A stretch of 64,000 bases of DNA, taken from contig NC_015685.1 in the NCBI RefSeq assembly GCF_000218565.1, positions 62,001 to 126,000 of the forward strand. Reading direction: 5' to 3'. The translations under genes were made by a program, and so were the position numbers. Below, piece by piece: positions 50,933-59,420 of this stretch. How positions within the stretch are numbered: position 1 is the stretch's first letter; every line of letters begins with the position of its first letter. The DNA comes from Afipia carboxidovorans OM5. Its GTDB lineage: Bacteria; Pseudomonadota; Alphaproteobacteria; Rhizobiales; Xanthobacteraceae. The notes beneath the pieces are model-generated. The model saw only the letters and a list, made by a program, of their open reading frames with translations, ran no database searches and was not told the origin of the DNA.

Positions 50933-52059
50933 GGCCGCCCTCCGCCACTCGACGCCGGCGGCACGCCCGGGTTACGCAACTGTTCGGCGAGGCGACGGAA
51001 TTCCGCCGATTGCGCCCATGAGGCGGCACGGAGACCGACACGCGCGCGTTGGCGCGACGCCAGCTCCTCGCGGCGCGACATCGAGGCCGGATTGAGCGGA
51101 TTGCGGAAGGCAAGGCGGGCTCGGTTTGCGGCCGCGCCGAGGCGATAGCCGGTTGCAGTTGCGAGGACCGCACCGATGCGCGGCGCGAAGATCGGGACGC
51201 CGCCGGCAATCGCCGCAGCCATATTGTTGATCTGGCTGAGCAGCAGGATGCCGATGATCGCGAGCAGCACCACCGGTCCGATGGTGGCCCAGGTCGCGGA
51301 CTTCGAATTGGCAACGCCGTTGAGCGTATCGATCGTCTGCTGGATCAGCGAGACGTAGAAGGCCAGAAACGCATAGACCAGCACCTGGACGAGAAAATAT
51401 TGCACGAGTGCGCTGAGCCAGCCGCTGAAAAATCGCGTCGTCACGCCGAACAGCAGCAGAATGATGAACAGCGGCGCCAATGCCAGCAGCAACCACATGA
51501 ACATCTTCGACAGCACGATGAGGAAGATTGCAAAGCCGATCAGCACTGCCATCACGACGTAAAACACGGCGGCAAAGATGTAGGGCCCCCAATTGGTGAT
51601 GCCGGCGTTTTGGAGAAACGCCTCCGTGGCGCTGTTGGTCGTGTTCCACATATTCTGAAGCGCCGACTGCACGCCGTTGACGGAGTTCAGATTTGCGGAC
51701 GTTCCGGTGTTATTGGCAGTGGTGACCGCGCTGAGCAGGGCGTTGCCGATGGCGGAGGGACCGTCGTTGAGGAAATTATACGCGAGCGTCTGGAAGTCGC
51801 CCCACTTCGTGGCCATGGTGTAAATCAGCATCGCGCGAAACAGGCGAAATGCATGGTCGGCGGGGCCACCTGTCGCGGTGCCCTGCCATATGCCGACACC
51901 CCAAAAAATCACGTAGAGCGTCAGGAGCAAGCCGGCGACGCCGGTTCCGCCACCCGAGGTCGCCGCGCTCGCCAGCGCCTGGTAGGCGGTGGAGACATAG
52001 TTCTGACCGAGTTGGTCGACAGATTGCAGCAACGTCGTAATACTGAAGGTGTTTCCCAT
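50929..52059 (-). CDS. virB6: Type IV secretion channel protein VirB6 (TrbL family)
   Basis: A 376-residue polytopic protein, five to seven hydrophobic segments from residue about 40 to 290 (e.g. YIFAAVFYVVMAVLIGFAIF and VVLLAIIGILLLSQINNMAA). The start at 52059 (MGNTFSITTLLQSVDQLGQN) was chosen over a longer basic extension. It ends in a charged tail. Overlap of 4 bases with virB8. Confidence 0.9.
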   Translation of the reverse strand: MGNTFSITTLLQSVDQLGQNYVSTAYQALASAATSGGGTGVAGLLLTLYVIFWGVGIWQGTATGGPADHAFRLFRAMLIYTMATKWGDFQTLAYNFLNDGPSAIGNALLSAVTTANNTGTSANLNSVNGVQSALQNMWNTTNSATEAFLQNAGITNWGPYIFAAVFYVVMAVLIGFAIFLIVLSKMFMWLLLALAPLFIILLLFGVTTRFFSGWLSALVQYFLVQVLVYAFLAFYVSLIQQTIDTLNGVANSKSATWATIGPVVLLAIIGILLLSQINNMAAAIAGGVPIFAPRIGAVLATATGYRLGAAANRARLAFRNPLNPASMSRREELASRQRARVGLRAASWAQSAEFRRLAEQLRNPGVPPASSGGGRP

Positions 52060-52067
52060 CGCCCCTC

Positions 52068-52262
52068 TCAGATCGGCCGCATCGGACCGCAGCGGTCGAG
52101 GCGCTGGAAAGCCTCCGGGACGGCCGGCGGCGTGACGTTCGAGTAGGCGAGCGGGGTCCCGCCGTCGTCGGGGGAGCATGGCGCCTTCAAAGGCTTGTAC
52201 GCACAGCCGGCGAGCGCGGTGCCGATCAGTGCGAGTGCGGCGAATGTCACGATGATCTTCAC
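52068..52262 (-). CDS. virB7: VirB7-like lipoprotein
   Basis: A 64-residue lipoprotein: signal with lipobox ALAGC (Cys at 20), then a short mature part with two more cysteines (APCSPDDGG and DRCGPMRPI). It sits between virB6 and the small membrane protein, where VirB7 is expected, and could disulfide-link to VirB9. The gene symbol is by position and size, not sequence match. Confidence 0.7.
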   Translation of the reverse strand: MKIIVTFAALALIGTALAGCAYKPLKAPCSPDDGGTPLAYSNVTPPAVPEAFQRLDRCGPMRPI

Positions 52263-52453
52263 GGGGCCGGCGCCTTCGGTTGCGTGAATGTCATGGCGCG
52301 CGAAGCGGCTTTAGCGGGGTCATCTTGTCCGACGCCGGCTCCGGCCTCGCCTCTGATCGCAGGTGCGTCGCCTCGCGGAAGTGCGTAGTGGCCGACCGCG
52401 ACGCCGACAATGAGGGCGACAATGACAACAAGGACCAAAGCACGCACGGACAT
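52259..52453 (-). CDS. Small membrane protein of the T4SS operon (TrbK-like position)
   Basis: A 64-residue protein with one N-terminal helix (VRALVLVVIVALIVGVAVGH) and a short soluble part (AGVGQDDPAKAASRAMTFTQ). No lipobox. Overlaps virB7 by 4 bases. The end RAMTFTQPKAPAP resembles the end of the adjacent VirB5 (RAMKFTQQ), an oddity noted below. An entry-exclusion role is possible but unsupported. Confidence 0.6.
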   Translation of the reverse strand: MSVRALVLVVIVALIVGVAVGHYALPRGDAPAIRGEAGAGVGQDDPAKAASRAMTFTQPKAPAP

Positions 52454-52474
52454 ACCGCCCCCATCAGAGATTGA

Positions 52475-53191
52475 TTACTGCTGTGTGAATTTCATCGCGC
52501 GGGCGGCGGACGATTCCGCGGCAATGCGATCGAGGTTTGCTTGATTGGCGGCGGCCGCGGCGTTGTTGACGACGCCGTTGAGCTCGTTGATGGTTTGCCC
52601 GGTCTGGATTTGCACCTGGGTGTTCTGATCGACGCTGCCTTTGAGGTCTTGCGCCTTGCCGATTTGTTGCCCGCCTTGCGTGAACGCTGACGATCGCTGC
52701 TGTACGGCGCTCTGTGTCGAGTTGATCAGTCCGGACAGCGTTGCCGCAACATTGACGGAGTTCTTGTAGGCCGTATCGGCGGGATGGGTCTGACCGCTGA
52801 CGAGGCCGGTAATGGTCTGCACCAACTGCAGTCCGTTAATGAGGGTCGAGACGATGTTCTGAGACGCCGACCCCATGCCCGCGAACGACAAGGCCCCGCC
52901 CGAAATCACCGACCCGAGGGACGGTGCTTGCGCCATCGAGAAGCCGCCGCCGAGCGCCATCTGGGCCAGCGTCCCCTGCGCCTGCGATGAGCGATCGCCG
53001 GTGACGGCTTGCAATGTCTTTTGCGTGAACTGGAGGATCTGTTGATCCGCGGTGAGGATCTGCTGGGTGCTGGTCGCGATCTGCTGCGCTTTGGCGAGGT
53101 TCGCGCTGTCGAGGACGGGAACCTGCGCCATCGCCGGCGGCGCGTCCGTAAAAGTCAGCGTCAACACAGCGAGCACGAATATCCAACGCAT
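52475..53191 (-). CDS. virB5: VirB5/TrbJ-like pilus-associated protein
   Basis: A 238-residue secreted protein. The ATG at 53191 gives a signal peptide (FVLAVLTLTFTDAPPAMAQV), followed by two long helical stretches: AKAQQIATSTQQILTADQQI and NGVVNNAAAAANQANLDRIA. A middle Gly/Ser-rich loop (GGGFSMAQAPSLGSV) lies between. The fold is that of VirB5/TrbJ, minor pilin tip and adhesion. The longer frame to 53461 is only overlap with the next gene. Confidence 0.8.
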   Translation of the reverse strand: MRWIFVLAVLTLTFTDAPPAMAQVPVLDSANLAKAQQIATSTQQILTADQQILQFTQKTLQAVTGDRSSQAQGTLAQMALGGGFSMAQAPSLGSVISGGALSFAGMGSASQNIVSTLINGLQLVQTITGLVSGQTHPADTAYKNSVNVAATLSGLINSTQSAVQQRSSAFTQGGQQIGKAQDLKGSVDQNTQVQIQTGQTINELNGVVNNAAAAANQANLDRIAAESSAARAMKFTQQ

Positions 53192-53202
53192 CGGGGGTCT
53201 CC

Positions 53203-54099
53203 CTATCGGCTGTTGGCGGAAATCGCGGCAAGCGCCGCGGTCACGTCGGCGACCGTTAACGCCGCGTCTGCGCCGGCATTGCCGGTGTTGGCGGCGTTCT
53301 GTACTTGGGCGAGGTAAAAGATGACGTTGCCGTTGGTATCGACGTAGCGCGCGCTCACGCAGGATGGGTCGGGCGACGAGCCGGGGGGCGTTGTCGAGCA
53401 CGCCGATGGCGCTCGACAGGGATCGGCCGCCGTCCCGGATCCAATCATGCCGATGGGACACGCCTGGCTTGATGTCGCTTGCGCCGCACTGGTCGTTGCG
53501 CGCATGCCGAGCGCCGACCGGCTCATGTCGCTCGTCATCGCCAGATTCAAGGCATTGAGCGCCGTCACCCAGAGATTGGCCGAGCCGGTCGCGTTGTTCC
53601 AGGCGAGGTTGTTTTGCAGCCGCGCCGCGCTGTTCATGTCGATCGCGGCCATCACTGTCGGCGCGGTTCCGACCTGCTGACCGGCGGCCTTGAACGCCGA
53701 TTGAGCCGCCGTCATTGTCGAGCCGCTGGCCTCTAACCCGGCTACCACGTCCCCACTCGACTTGAACAAGGTCTGGCTGTTAAGTGCCGCGCCCTGGGCG
53801 GTTGGATCTGGCGTCGCTGGCAGATCGGGGCCGTAGGATTGGATCGTCTGGCTGCCAGCGCCGCTTCGCGGCTGCACGGTGGGGTTGGTGATGGTCGCTT
53901 TCTTGCCGGTGGTGACCGCGCATTTGACGCCGCTATTGGCGTTCTGCCGTTGCGTCGTCGCCGGCACGAGCTTCACCGTCGTGCTGGCCGTCTGCGAGCG
54001 CTGCGTCAATTGCGCCGCGTCGTTGACCGGAATATCCGCGAGCACGGCCGCAACGCCGGACAACAGTGCGGCCGCGGCGATCGCGATCTGGAGCTTCAT
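53203..54099 (-). CDS. Exported protein between virB5 and virB4, unassigned
   Basis: A 298-residue protein. The start at 54099 (MKLQIAIAAAALLSGVAAVL) gives a signal peptide and overlaps virB4's stop by 4 bases. The body is Ala/Ser/Thr/Gln-rich with two helical parts (MTAAQSAFKAAGQQVGTAPT; ARLQNNLAWNNATGSANLWV) and four cysteines in a compact block (QACPIGMIG, ADPCRAPSACSTT, DPSCVSARY). It is embedded in the operon and is not one of the twelve canonical VirB/VirD proteins; perhaps a second pilus-surface component. Confidence 0.65.
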   Translation of the reverse strand: MKLQIAIAAAALLSGVAAVLADIPVNDAAQLTQRSQTASTTVKLVPATTQRQNANSGVKCAVTTGKKATITNPTVQPRSGAGSQTIQSYGPDLPATPDPTAQGAALNSQTLFKSSGDVVAGLEASGSTMTAAQSAFKAAGQQVGTAPTVMAAIDMNSAARLQNNLAWNNATGSANLWVTALNALNLAMTSDMSRSALGMRATTSAAQATSSQACPIGMIGSGTAADPCRAPSACSTTPPGSSPDPSCVSARYVDTNGNVIFYLAQVQNAANTGNAGADAALTVADVTAALAAISANSR

Positions 54100-56507
54100 C
54101 CCTGGCTTCTCCCCATGAAGATTGGCAGCCATACCGCCGGGTCATAACCGACGCGCGCGCGCAACGCGTCGAGCTCGGCGACCGTCTCGGTGCGCCCTGA
54201 CAGCACCTTGATCATGTCGGGCATGCTGGCGAGGTTGAGCCGGGCCACGACGCTGTCGCGGCCATGCTTGATCAGAAACGAACGACTTTCCGGGACCGTG
54301 CCGCGGATCCAGGCGACCTCGCGTCCGGAGAGGCGAAAAGCCTTCTGGTAGCTTTCGTCGTCGGCTTTTGGATTGGGAAAGAAGATGTTGGTGCTGGTCT
54401 GTTCGATCAGCGTGTTCGACGCCTTCGATCGCACAATGTCAGCGGCAGACTGCGTGCCGAAACCGACGATGCCGTTTTGTTTGCGGATGGTCTTAAGCTT
54501 GTCGCGAATGAAGAAAGCGAACACGTCGTCATCGAGCAGCCGCCAGCCTTCATCGAGGAAGATCATCACCGGATCGCCGGTGAGCAACTCCTCTGTCCTA
54601 TGGAAAATATACATTAGCGCCGCGGTGCGGATCGCCGGATCGTCGAGCACCCGTGTCATGTCGAATCCGAACACACTCGACAACGAGAACTGATCCTCCT
54701 CGTTGTTGAACAGCCAGCCGCGTTGGTCGGGGCGCATCCAGCTCTCGAGGCGCGCCAGCAGGTCGCCCTCCCCTGCCCTGATGCGGCCGCGCAACAGGGT
54801 CGAGAAGGCTTTCAGCGTGCGACCCGCTGGACCGCCGGCGAGCGCCGCGGCAATCGCGTTCCGGATCACCTGCTCCTCGGACGCGGTCAGGTCCGCGCCG
54901 TTCACAGGCCGCAACATGAAGGCGAACAGCTGGTAGAGGAATTCGCGGTTGGGCGCGCTATCCGGCAAGGACAGCGGGTTGAATCCGGTCGGTTCGCCCG
55001 GCACCAAGGTCTCATACTGGCCGCCAAGCGCCCGGATGAAAATCTCGGCGCCGCGATCCTTGTCGACGAACAGCAATTTCGGTCGAGGCTGAACACGCTG
55101 CGTTTGCGCTGCGATGAAGGACAGAAAGACGGTTTTTCCCGATCCGGTCGGTCCGACGACGGTGAAGTTGCCGATATCGCGGACGTGATGGTTGTAATAG
55201 TAAGCCGTCTGCGAGGTCGTCTCAAAGACCGAGATCGCCGGCCCCCAATGGTTGCCGTCCGGCCGACCGCTCGGATAGTTGTGCAGCGAGGTGAAGCCCG
55301 CGAAATTCTTCGACGAGATCACGGCCTTGCGAGCGATATATTGGAAATTGCCCGGAAACTGCGCCCAAAACGCCGGCTCGCAATTGAGATCCTCGCGGGT
55401 CCAGATCACCGAACGATCGGTCAGCGCCGCGCCGACCGCTGTGACAGCCGCCCCCACTTCCGGCAGGTCGCGACCAAGGCACATCACGGTCATGTGGTGC
55501 TCGCCATAGATCGCCTCGGAGGCGAGTAATTCATCACGTGCGTCGTCGAGATGTTCCGCGACGATGGAGCCGGCCTCGTCCGACATGTCGACCTGGCGCG
55601 ACACCCGGTCGATCTGCTTGGCCGCCTCCGGCCGATCAACGATGGCAAAGGTCTGCGTCGCGATGAACTCGTGCGGCACACGCAAGAGATTGTCGAACGA
55701 GCCCGGCCCGGTCTGCGCTGGGTATTCTCGGATCGACACCATGGCGCCGAAGCGCGTATCCTCGGGTCCCGCGCCGCGGATTTCGATGGTGTTGCGGCCG
55801 AAGAAGATCCGCTTCATCGACAGTGCGTCCGCGACGTTCATGCGCGGCAGGTGCATAGGGCGAGGGATGCCGCCATTGATGAGTTGCACCAGGAACTCCA
55901 GCGGCTCGGAAAACCACAAGCCCTCCCGGCGCACCACGCCCAGCTGGCGGGCGCCGTATCCGGCAAGGTTCTCGCGGACCGCCGTCGCGGCGTCGCGAAG
56001 CTCGGTCAGGGCCGTTTGCGCGGCGACGGATCCCCCGGCCTCGTCCTTGCGGCCGAGCAGCTTGGTCAGCATGACGTCGAAGGTGCCAGCCTGCCCCTGT
56101 AGCGGGCGCCGTATGAGCGTCAAATAGATGTCGTTGACGAACATGCGGCGCTGCGACAGCGCCGCGTCGTAGCGCTCGTCGAGTTCACGGCACAGCAGAT
56201 TGTCGAAGGTCGATTCGATGCGCGGCTGCACCTCCCGCCGGATGATATGGGCCGCAAGCGCGAACCGCGAATTGGCGAGCGTGCGGACCACGTCGTTGCG
56301 GCCCAGCAAGCGCGCATTGACCTCGCTCATGTCGGAGGTCTCGAACGAATAGCCATCGAGCTTGAGCACCGTGAGAACCAGTCCGTCGCGGGTCTTGATG
56401 ATGTGGTCATCGACATGCCGCGTATAGGGCAGGTGCGATGCGACGGGACGCTCGCGCCGCGAGACGGCGCCGAAGGTCAGTTCATCGAGCAGAGCACGCG
56501 CGACCAT
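54096..56507 (-). CDS. virB4: Type IV secretion ATPase VirB4
   Basis: An 803-residue ATPase that powers pilus biogenesis. Walker A is GPTGSGKT at 452-459 and Walker B is VMIFLDEGWRLLDDD near 645. The N-terminal CagE_TrbE region (about 100-340) is complete. RKQNGIVGFGTQSAADIVRS and SGREVAWIRGTVPESRSFLI are standard late motifs. It ends 4 bases into the next gene. Confidence 0.94.
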   Translation of the reverse strand: MVARALLDELTFGAVSRRERPVASHLPYTRHVDDHIIKTRDGLVLTVLKLDGYSFETSDMSEVNARLLGRNDVVRTLANSRFALAAHIIRREVQPRIESTFDNLLCRELDERYDAALSQRRMFVNDIYLTLIRRPLQGQAGTFDVMLTKLLGRKDEAGGSVAAQTALTELRDAATAVRENLAGYGARQLGVVRREGLWFSEPLEFLVQLINGGIPRPMHLPRMNVADALSMKRIFFGRNTIEIRGAGPEDTRFGAMVSIREYPAQTGPGSFDNLLRVPHEFIATQTFAIVDRPEAAKQIDRVSRQVDMSDEAGSIVAEHLDDARDELLASEAIYGEHHMTVMCLGRDLPEVGAAVTAVGAALTDRSVIWTREDLNCEPAFWAQFPGNFQYIARKAVISSKNFAGFTSLHNYPSGRPDGNHWGPAISVFETTSQTAYYYNHHVRDIGNFTVVGPTGSGKTVFLSFIAAQTQRVQPRPKLLFVDKDRGAEIFIRALGGQYETLVPGEPTGFNPLSLPDSAPNREFLYQLFAFMLRPVNGADLTASEEQVIRNAIAAALAGGPAGRTLKAFSTLLRGRIRAGEGDLLARLESWMRPDQRGWLFNNEEDQFSLSSVFGFDMTRVLDDPAIRTAALMYIFHRTEELLTGDPVMIFLDEGWRLLDDDVFAFFIRDKLKTIRKQNGIVGFGTQSAADIVRSKASNTLIEQTSTNIFFPNPKADDESYQKAFRLSGREVAWIRGTVPESRSFLIKHGRDSVVARLNLASMPDMIKVLSGRTETVAELDALRARVGYDPAVWLPIFMGRSQG

Positions 56508-56516
56508 GCCGTCACC

Positions 56517-56813
56517 TCACGCGGAGTAGCTGTCCGCGGCCCAGAAGGCGCGCGAGCGGGGCGGACATTTGGTGGATTTGACGAACAGGATTTCGAAGAT
56601 GCGGTCGTCGCGCAGCGTCATGACGAAGCCGAACAGGTGCAACGGGATCGCCACCAACAGCATGAAGAGATTGTGCGAGATCAAAAAGCACACGCTCGAA
56701 ACCACGCCATTGAACATGAAGTACATGTACGGCACGCCCATCAGCGTCGGGGCGCGGGTCAGCGCCTTGACGAGGGGTGTGATCAGCGGATCCTCGAGCT
56801 CGTTCTCCGTCAT
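56517..56813 (-). CDS. virB3: Type IV secretion protein VirB3
   Basis: A 98-residue protein with two closely spaced helices (YMYFMFNGVVSSVCFLISHN and LFMLLVAIPLHLFGFVMTLR), preceded by DPLITPLVKALTRAPTLMGV, the VirB3/TrbD signature. It overlaps virB2 by 4 bases. Confidence 0.9.
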   Translation of the reverse strand: MTENELEDPLITPLVKALTRAPTLMGVPYMYFMFNGVVSSVCFLISHNLFMLLVAIPLHLFGFVMTLRDDRIFEILFVKSTKCPPRSRAFWAADSYSA

Positions 56814-57112
56814 TGCCCGACCGCCGACTGGAAGAACTGGACGATCTGCGCGGAGCCGAACACCAGCACGATCCCGAAAATGACGCTGCCGGCGATGCCC
56901 CAGGTCAGCCGGCCGGACCAGGCGAAGAAGCCGCAGGCGATGACGGCAAGCGTCGCCAGCGCCGTGGCGATCGGCCCCGTCAGTGCCTGCACGAGTTGGG
57001 TTAACGTCGACTGCACCGGCTGCAGCGTGCCGCCGCTTTGCGCCGCCGCCTCAGTGATGCTCATCACCAACAGCGCTCCGGCAAGGCGCCAGCGCGACAA
57101 CGATCTCCTCAT
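56810..57112 (-). CDS. virB2: Pilin precursor VirB2
   Basis: A 100-residue pilin: signal peptide ending SITEAAAQSG (about residue 22), then two helices (TLTQLVQALTGPIATALATL, AVIACGFFAWSGRLTWGIAG) with the short basic loop between them. The start at 57112 is preferred; the longer frame overlaps virB1. Confidence 0.9.
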   Translation of the reverse strand: MRRSLSRWRLAGALLVMSITEAAAQSGGTLQPVQSTLTQLVQALTGPIATALATLAVIACGFFAWSGRLTWGIAGSVIFGIVLVFGSAQIVQFFQSAVGQ

Positions 57113-57125
57113 CCGATCCTCCGTT

Positions 57126-57860
57126 TCAGTCGACATGCATGACAAATCCATCGCTCCAGTGCGCCTCCGGCGCCGCCTTGGTCGGCGAAGCCGCAGCGGC
57201 GCTTGGCGTGTCCGGCTCAATCAGATCCGGCTGCCCGACAGCAGTCCGCCGACCGGGACGGCTCGCGTTGCCCGGCGCTGGCCAGACGTAGAAGTCGTTG
57301 ATGACCTGCGCCACAAAGCGCACCGTTTCGGGGAATGGGGGGACGCCGCGGTTCTCTTCCACCGCGCCCTCGCCGGCGTTGTAGGCAGCGAGGATGAAGA
57401 ACGGATTCCGATATTTTTCGTGCAGGGCGCGAAGAAAGCGAACGCCGCCACGGACGTTGTCGGCTGGGTTGCACAGGTCGACCTTAAAGCGTTGCGCCGT
57501 CTCCGGCTTCAACTGCATCAGTCCGAATGCACCCTTGTCTGAAAGAGCGATCGAATTGAAGCGACTTTCGTTCTTGGCGACCGCCTGGACGAAGTCGGGA
57601 TAAAAATTCTCCTCCGTGGCGATGCGCACGACGAGAGCGCGCGCCTCGTCCGCCGCTATCGCCTTGACGCCCGCGCAGGGAGCGACGGCGGCAAAGGTAC
57701 TGTCGATGCGTTCGAACGAAGCCGGGGGCTGTTCAACGGGAAGCACCCTGCCCAAGGCATCGACGGCGGCGAGGCGGGCTGGCTGGGCGGCATCCTGCGC
57801 ATACGCGCCGCCGAGAGCCGCCATGACGCTGAACCCGATCGCCGAAATGCGAATCGACAT
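57126..57860 (-). CDS. virB1: Lytic transglycosylase VirB1
   Basis: A 244-residue periplasmic muramidase that opens peptidoglycan for the channel. Signal peptide to about residue 21 (GGAYAQD). The SLT domain carries VQAVAKNESRFNSIALSDKG, where the Glu is catalytic, GAFGLMQLKPETAQRF and FILAAYNAGEGAVEENRGVP. First gene of the operon; its promoter lies in the AT-rich region upstream. Confidence 0.92.
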   Translation of the reverse strand: MSIRISAIGFSVMAALGGAYAQDAAQPARLAAVDALGRVLPVEQPPASFERIDSTFAAVAPCAGVKAIAADEARALVVRIATEENFYPDFVQAVAKNESRFNSIALSDKGAFGLMQLKPETAQRFKVDLCNPADNVRGGVRFLRALHEKYRNPFFILAAYNAGEGAVEENRGVPPFPETVRFVAQVINDFYVWPAPGNASRPGRRTAVGQPDLIEPDTPSAAAASPTKAAPEAHWSDGFVMHVD

Positions 57861-57885
57861 GCCACCCCCGCCTCCATTTTCCAAT

Positions 57886-57913
57886 AGACAATATATTAGA
57901 TGTTGATACATTG
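57886..57913. promoter_or_regulatory. AT-rich repeat/palindrome in the divergent virB1 promoter region
   Basis: The 19-mer AGACAATATATTAGATGTT (57886-57904) recurs exactly at 60583. Here it continues into an imperfect palindrome, CAATATAT (57889-57896) against ATACATTG (57906-57913), 7 of 8 pairs. It lies between the virB1 start and the divergent gene at 57962, where an operator for both transcripts would be expected. Confidence 0.5.
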
Positions 57914-57961
57914 GCAACAGAATAAGCCTTGTGTCCCCTGGCCTCACTCCCGGAGGATGGA

Positions 57962-58456
57962 ATGAAGCGCGGTGCAGCCTTGTTGGTGGCCGTCGGTCTG
58001 GTGTGTGCTGGCGCCGGGCGCGCGCGCGCACAAGATGCGTCGTTTGGGTGCAAGGTATTGCTGTGCGCGGCCGCTTCAGCGCCGGGCTGGTCCGGGATCC
58101 CCTATTGCGTGCCCGTTATGCAGACCCTGTTCCGCCAATTGGCGAAGGGCGGCGGTTGGCCCTCCTGTCCCGAAGGCAATGCCAGTGGTCTGGGCTATGA
58201 GCCATACCAAGCTTGTCCAGTCGGATTGACCCCCGTGCAATCAGGGTCCGAGAGCGGGGTCGGCATGTCGGCAGCGGCGAATGGCAATCTCTGCGCCGAT
58301 CTCTCGAAGCCGCAACAGGTTTGTTCCGGCGGCGATGGCGGCTGTACCACCACCTATCCAACGACGGCACGAGATCCGCGCGGCGATCCCTATTACGTCG
58401 ACATCAGTACGGCCAACGGTACGCAACGCTTCTACTTCTCCTTGCAGGGCTATTGA
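57962..58456 (+). CDS. Exported Cys-rich protein of the conjugation accessory block
   Basis: A 164-residue protein with GGAGG before the ATG at 57962. Signal peptide to about residue 25 (AGRARAQD). The mature part has about eight cysteines: GCKVLLCAAA, IPYCVPVMQ, PSCPEG, QACPVG, NLCADLS, QVCSGGDGGCTTTY. Such a Cys count implies a disulfide-stabilised extracellular or periplasmic protein. No family recognised. It stops 1 base before the next gene. Confidence 0.7.
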   Translation: MKRGAALLVAVGLVCAGAGRARAQDASFGCKVLLCAAASAPGWSGIPYCVPVMQTLFRQLAKGGGWPSCPEGNASGLGYEPYQACPVGLTPVQSGSESGVGMSAAANGNLCADLSKPQQVCSGGDGGCTTTYPTTARDPRGDPYYVDISTANGTQRFYFSLQGY

Positions 58457-58457
58457 G

Positions 58458-59069
58458 ATGAGGCGCGCCCACCTCCTTGCCGGAATCGTCGCACCATTGT
58501 TCACGCTCAGCGCGGCATTCGCGGAGGCGCCGGTCTCCCGCTGGTTTCCGGTGCCGGCGAGCGCGCTCTATCTCACCGGCGACAGTTGGTCTGATGCCGG
58601 CATCATCTATCGCCTTTATGGCGTGCAGTCCTGCCTTCGCGGCACGAGCTTCACCAACGCCCATGGACTCGAACGCGATTGTGGCGAGGCCTCGCTTGCA
58701 ATGCTGGTGGCGCTCACCCGGGATCTGCGGCCGCAATGCTATGACGCCGCCGAGCGGCAGGAGAGCAGGACCGTTTTCGTTTTCTGCGTTGCGACGCGCG
58801 TGACCGGCGCGGGCGCGGGGTCGCGGATCGATCTCGGCACGGCGTTGATCGCGACCGGATTCGCCTTCGCCGCCTTGAAGCCGGATGGTCAGCCTGTCCA
58901 CGCCCCGTATTTCGTCGCGCAGCTTGTAGCGCAGCGCGCCAAGGCAGGCTTGTGGGCGTTTCCTGACCTGCCCGAGCCGAACGCGATCATCCTGCGCGCG
59001 CTTCACGCACAGGCGCGCCCGCCTACGCCACCGGAATCGCCAACTCCCGCAGAATCCAACCAGCAATGA
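58458..59069 (+). CDS. Exported SNase-fold protein, probably inactive
   Basis: A 203-residue protein with a signal peptide (AAFAEA, about residue 22). YLTGDSWSDAGIIYRLYGVQ matches the start of a thermonuclease domain, in which RLYG corresponds to the RL(L/V)G strand with the first catalytic arginine, but the acidic residue of the usual ID-x-PE is replaced (VQSCLRG), and the later catalytic Arg is not evident. DCGEASLAMLVALTRDLRPQ is the following helix. Nucleases of this type occur in conjugative islands; here a binding or scaffold role is more likely. Confidence 0.6.
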   Translation: MRRAHLLAGIVAPLFTLSAAFAEAPVSRWFPVPASALYLTGDSWSDAGIIYRLYGVQSCLRGTSFTNAHGLERDCGEASLAMLVALTRDLRPQCYDAAERQESRTVFVFCVATRVTGAGAGSRIDLGTALIATGFAFAALKPDGQPVHAPYFVAQLVAQRAKAGLWAFPDLPEPNAIILRALHAQARPPTPPESPTPAESNQQ

Positions 59070-59081
59070 AGGAGACAAACC

Positions 59082-59420
59082 TTGAGAACAACAAACCTGT
59101 TCATCTTGCGCGGCCGGGTCGGCCAGGCGCCGAAGGCCTTCAACAAGGCGGTCAAGATCAATGTCGCGACCGATCGTTCCTGGACCGACGGCAAAGGCGA
59201 GCGCCGCGAGGAGACGGACTGGGTGACGGTCACGATCCTCAATGAAAAGGCGGCCGAATGGGCGATCGCGAACATCGCCAAGGGCGACGCCGTCTACGCC
59301 GAATGCCGGATTGCGGACGGTTCCTATAAGAAGGATGGCGAAACCGTCTACACGACCGACATCATCGCCAACGTCTTCCACAAGCTCGATCTCGGATCGC
59401 GCGACGATGCTGCCGCGTAA
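59082..59420 (+). CDS. Single-stranded DNA-binding-like OB-fold protein
   Basis: A 112-residue protein with AAGGAG 7 bases before a TTG start at 59082. LFILRGRVGQAPKAFNKAVK and INVATDRSWTDGKGERREET follow the OB-fold strand order of SSB proteins (DWVTVTILNEKAAEWAIANI, KGDAVYAECRIADGSYKKDG). There is no acidic C-terminal tail as in housekeeping SSB. It probably binds transferred or excised element DNA. Confidence 0.75.
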   Translation: MRTTNLFILRGRVGQAPKAFNKAVKINVATDRSWTDGKGERREETDWVTVTILNEKAAEWAIANIAKGDAVYAECRIADGSYKKDGETVYTTDIIANVFHKLDLGSRDDAAA

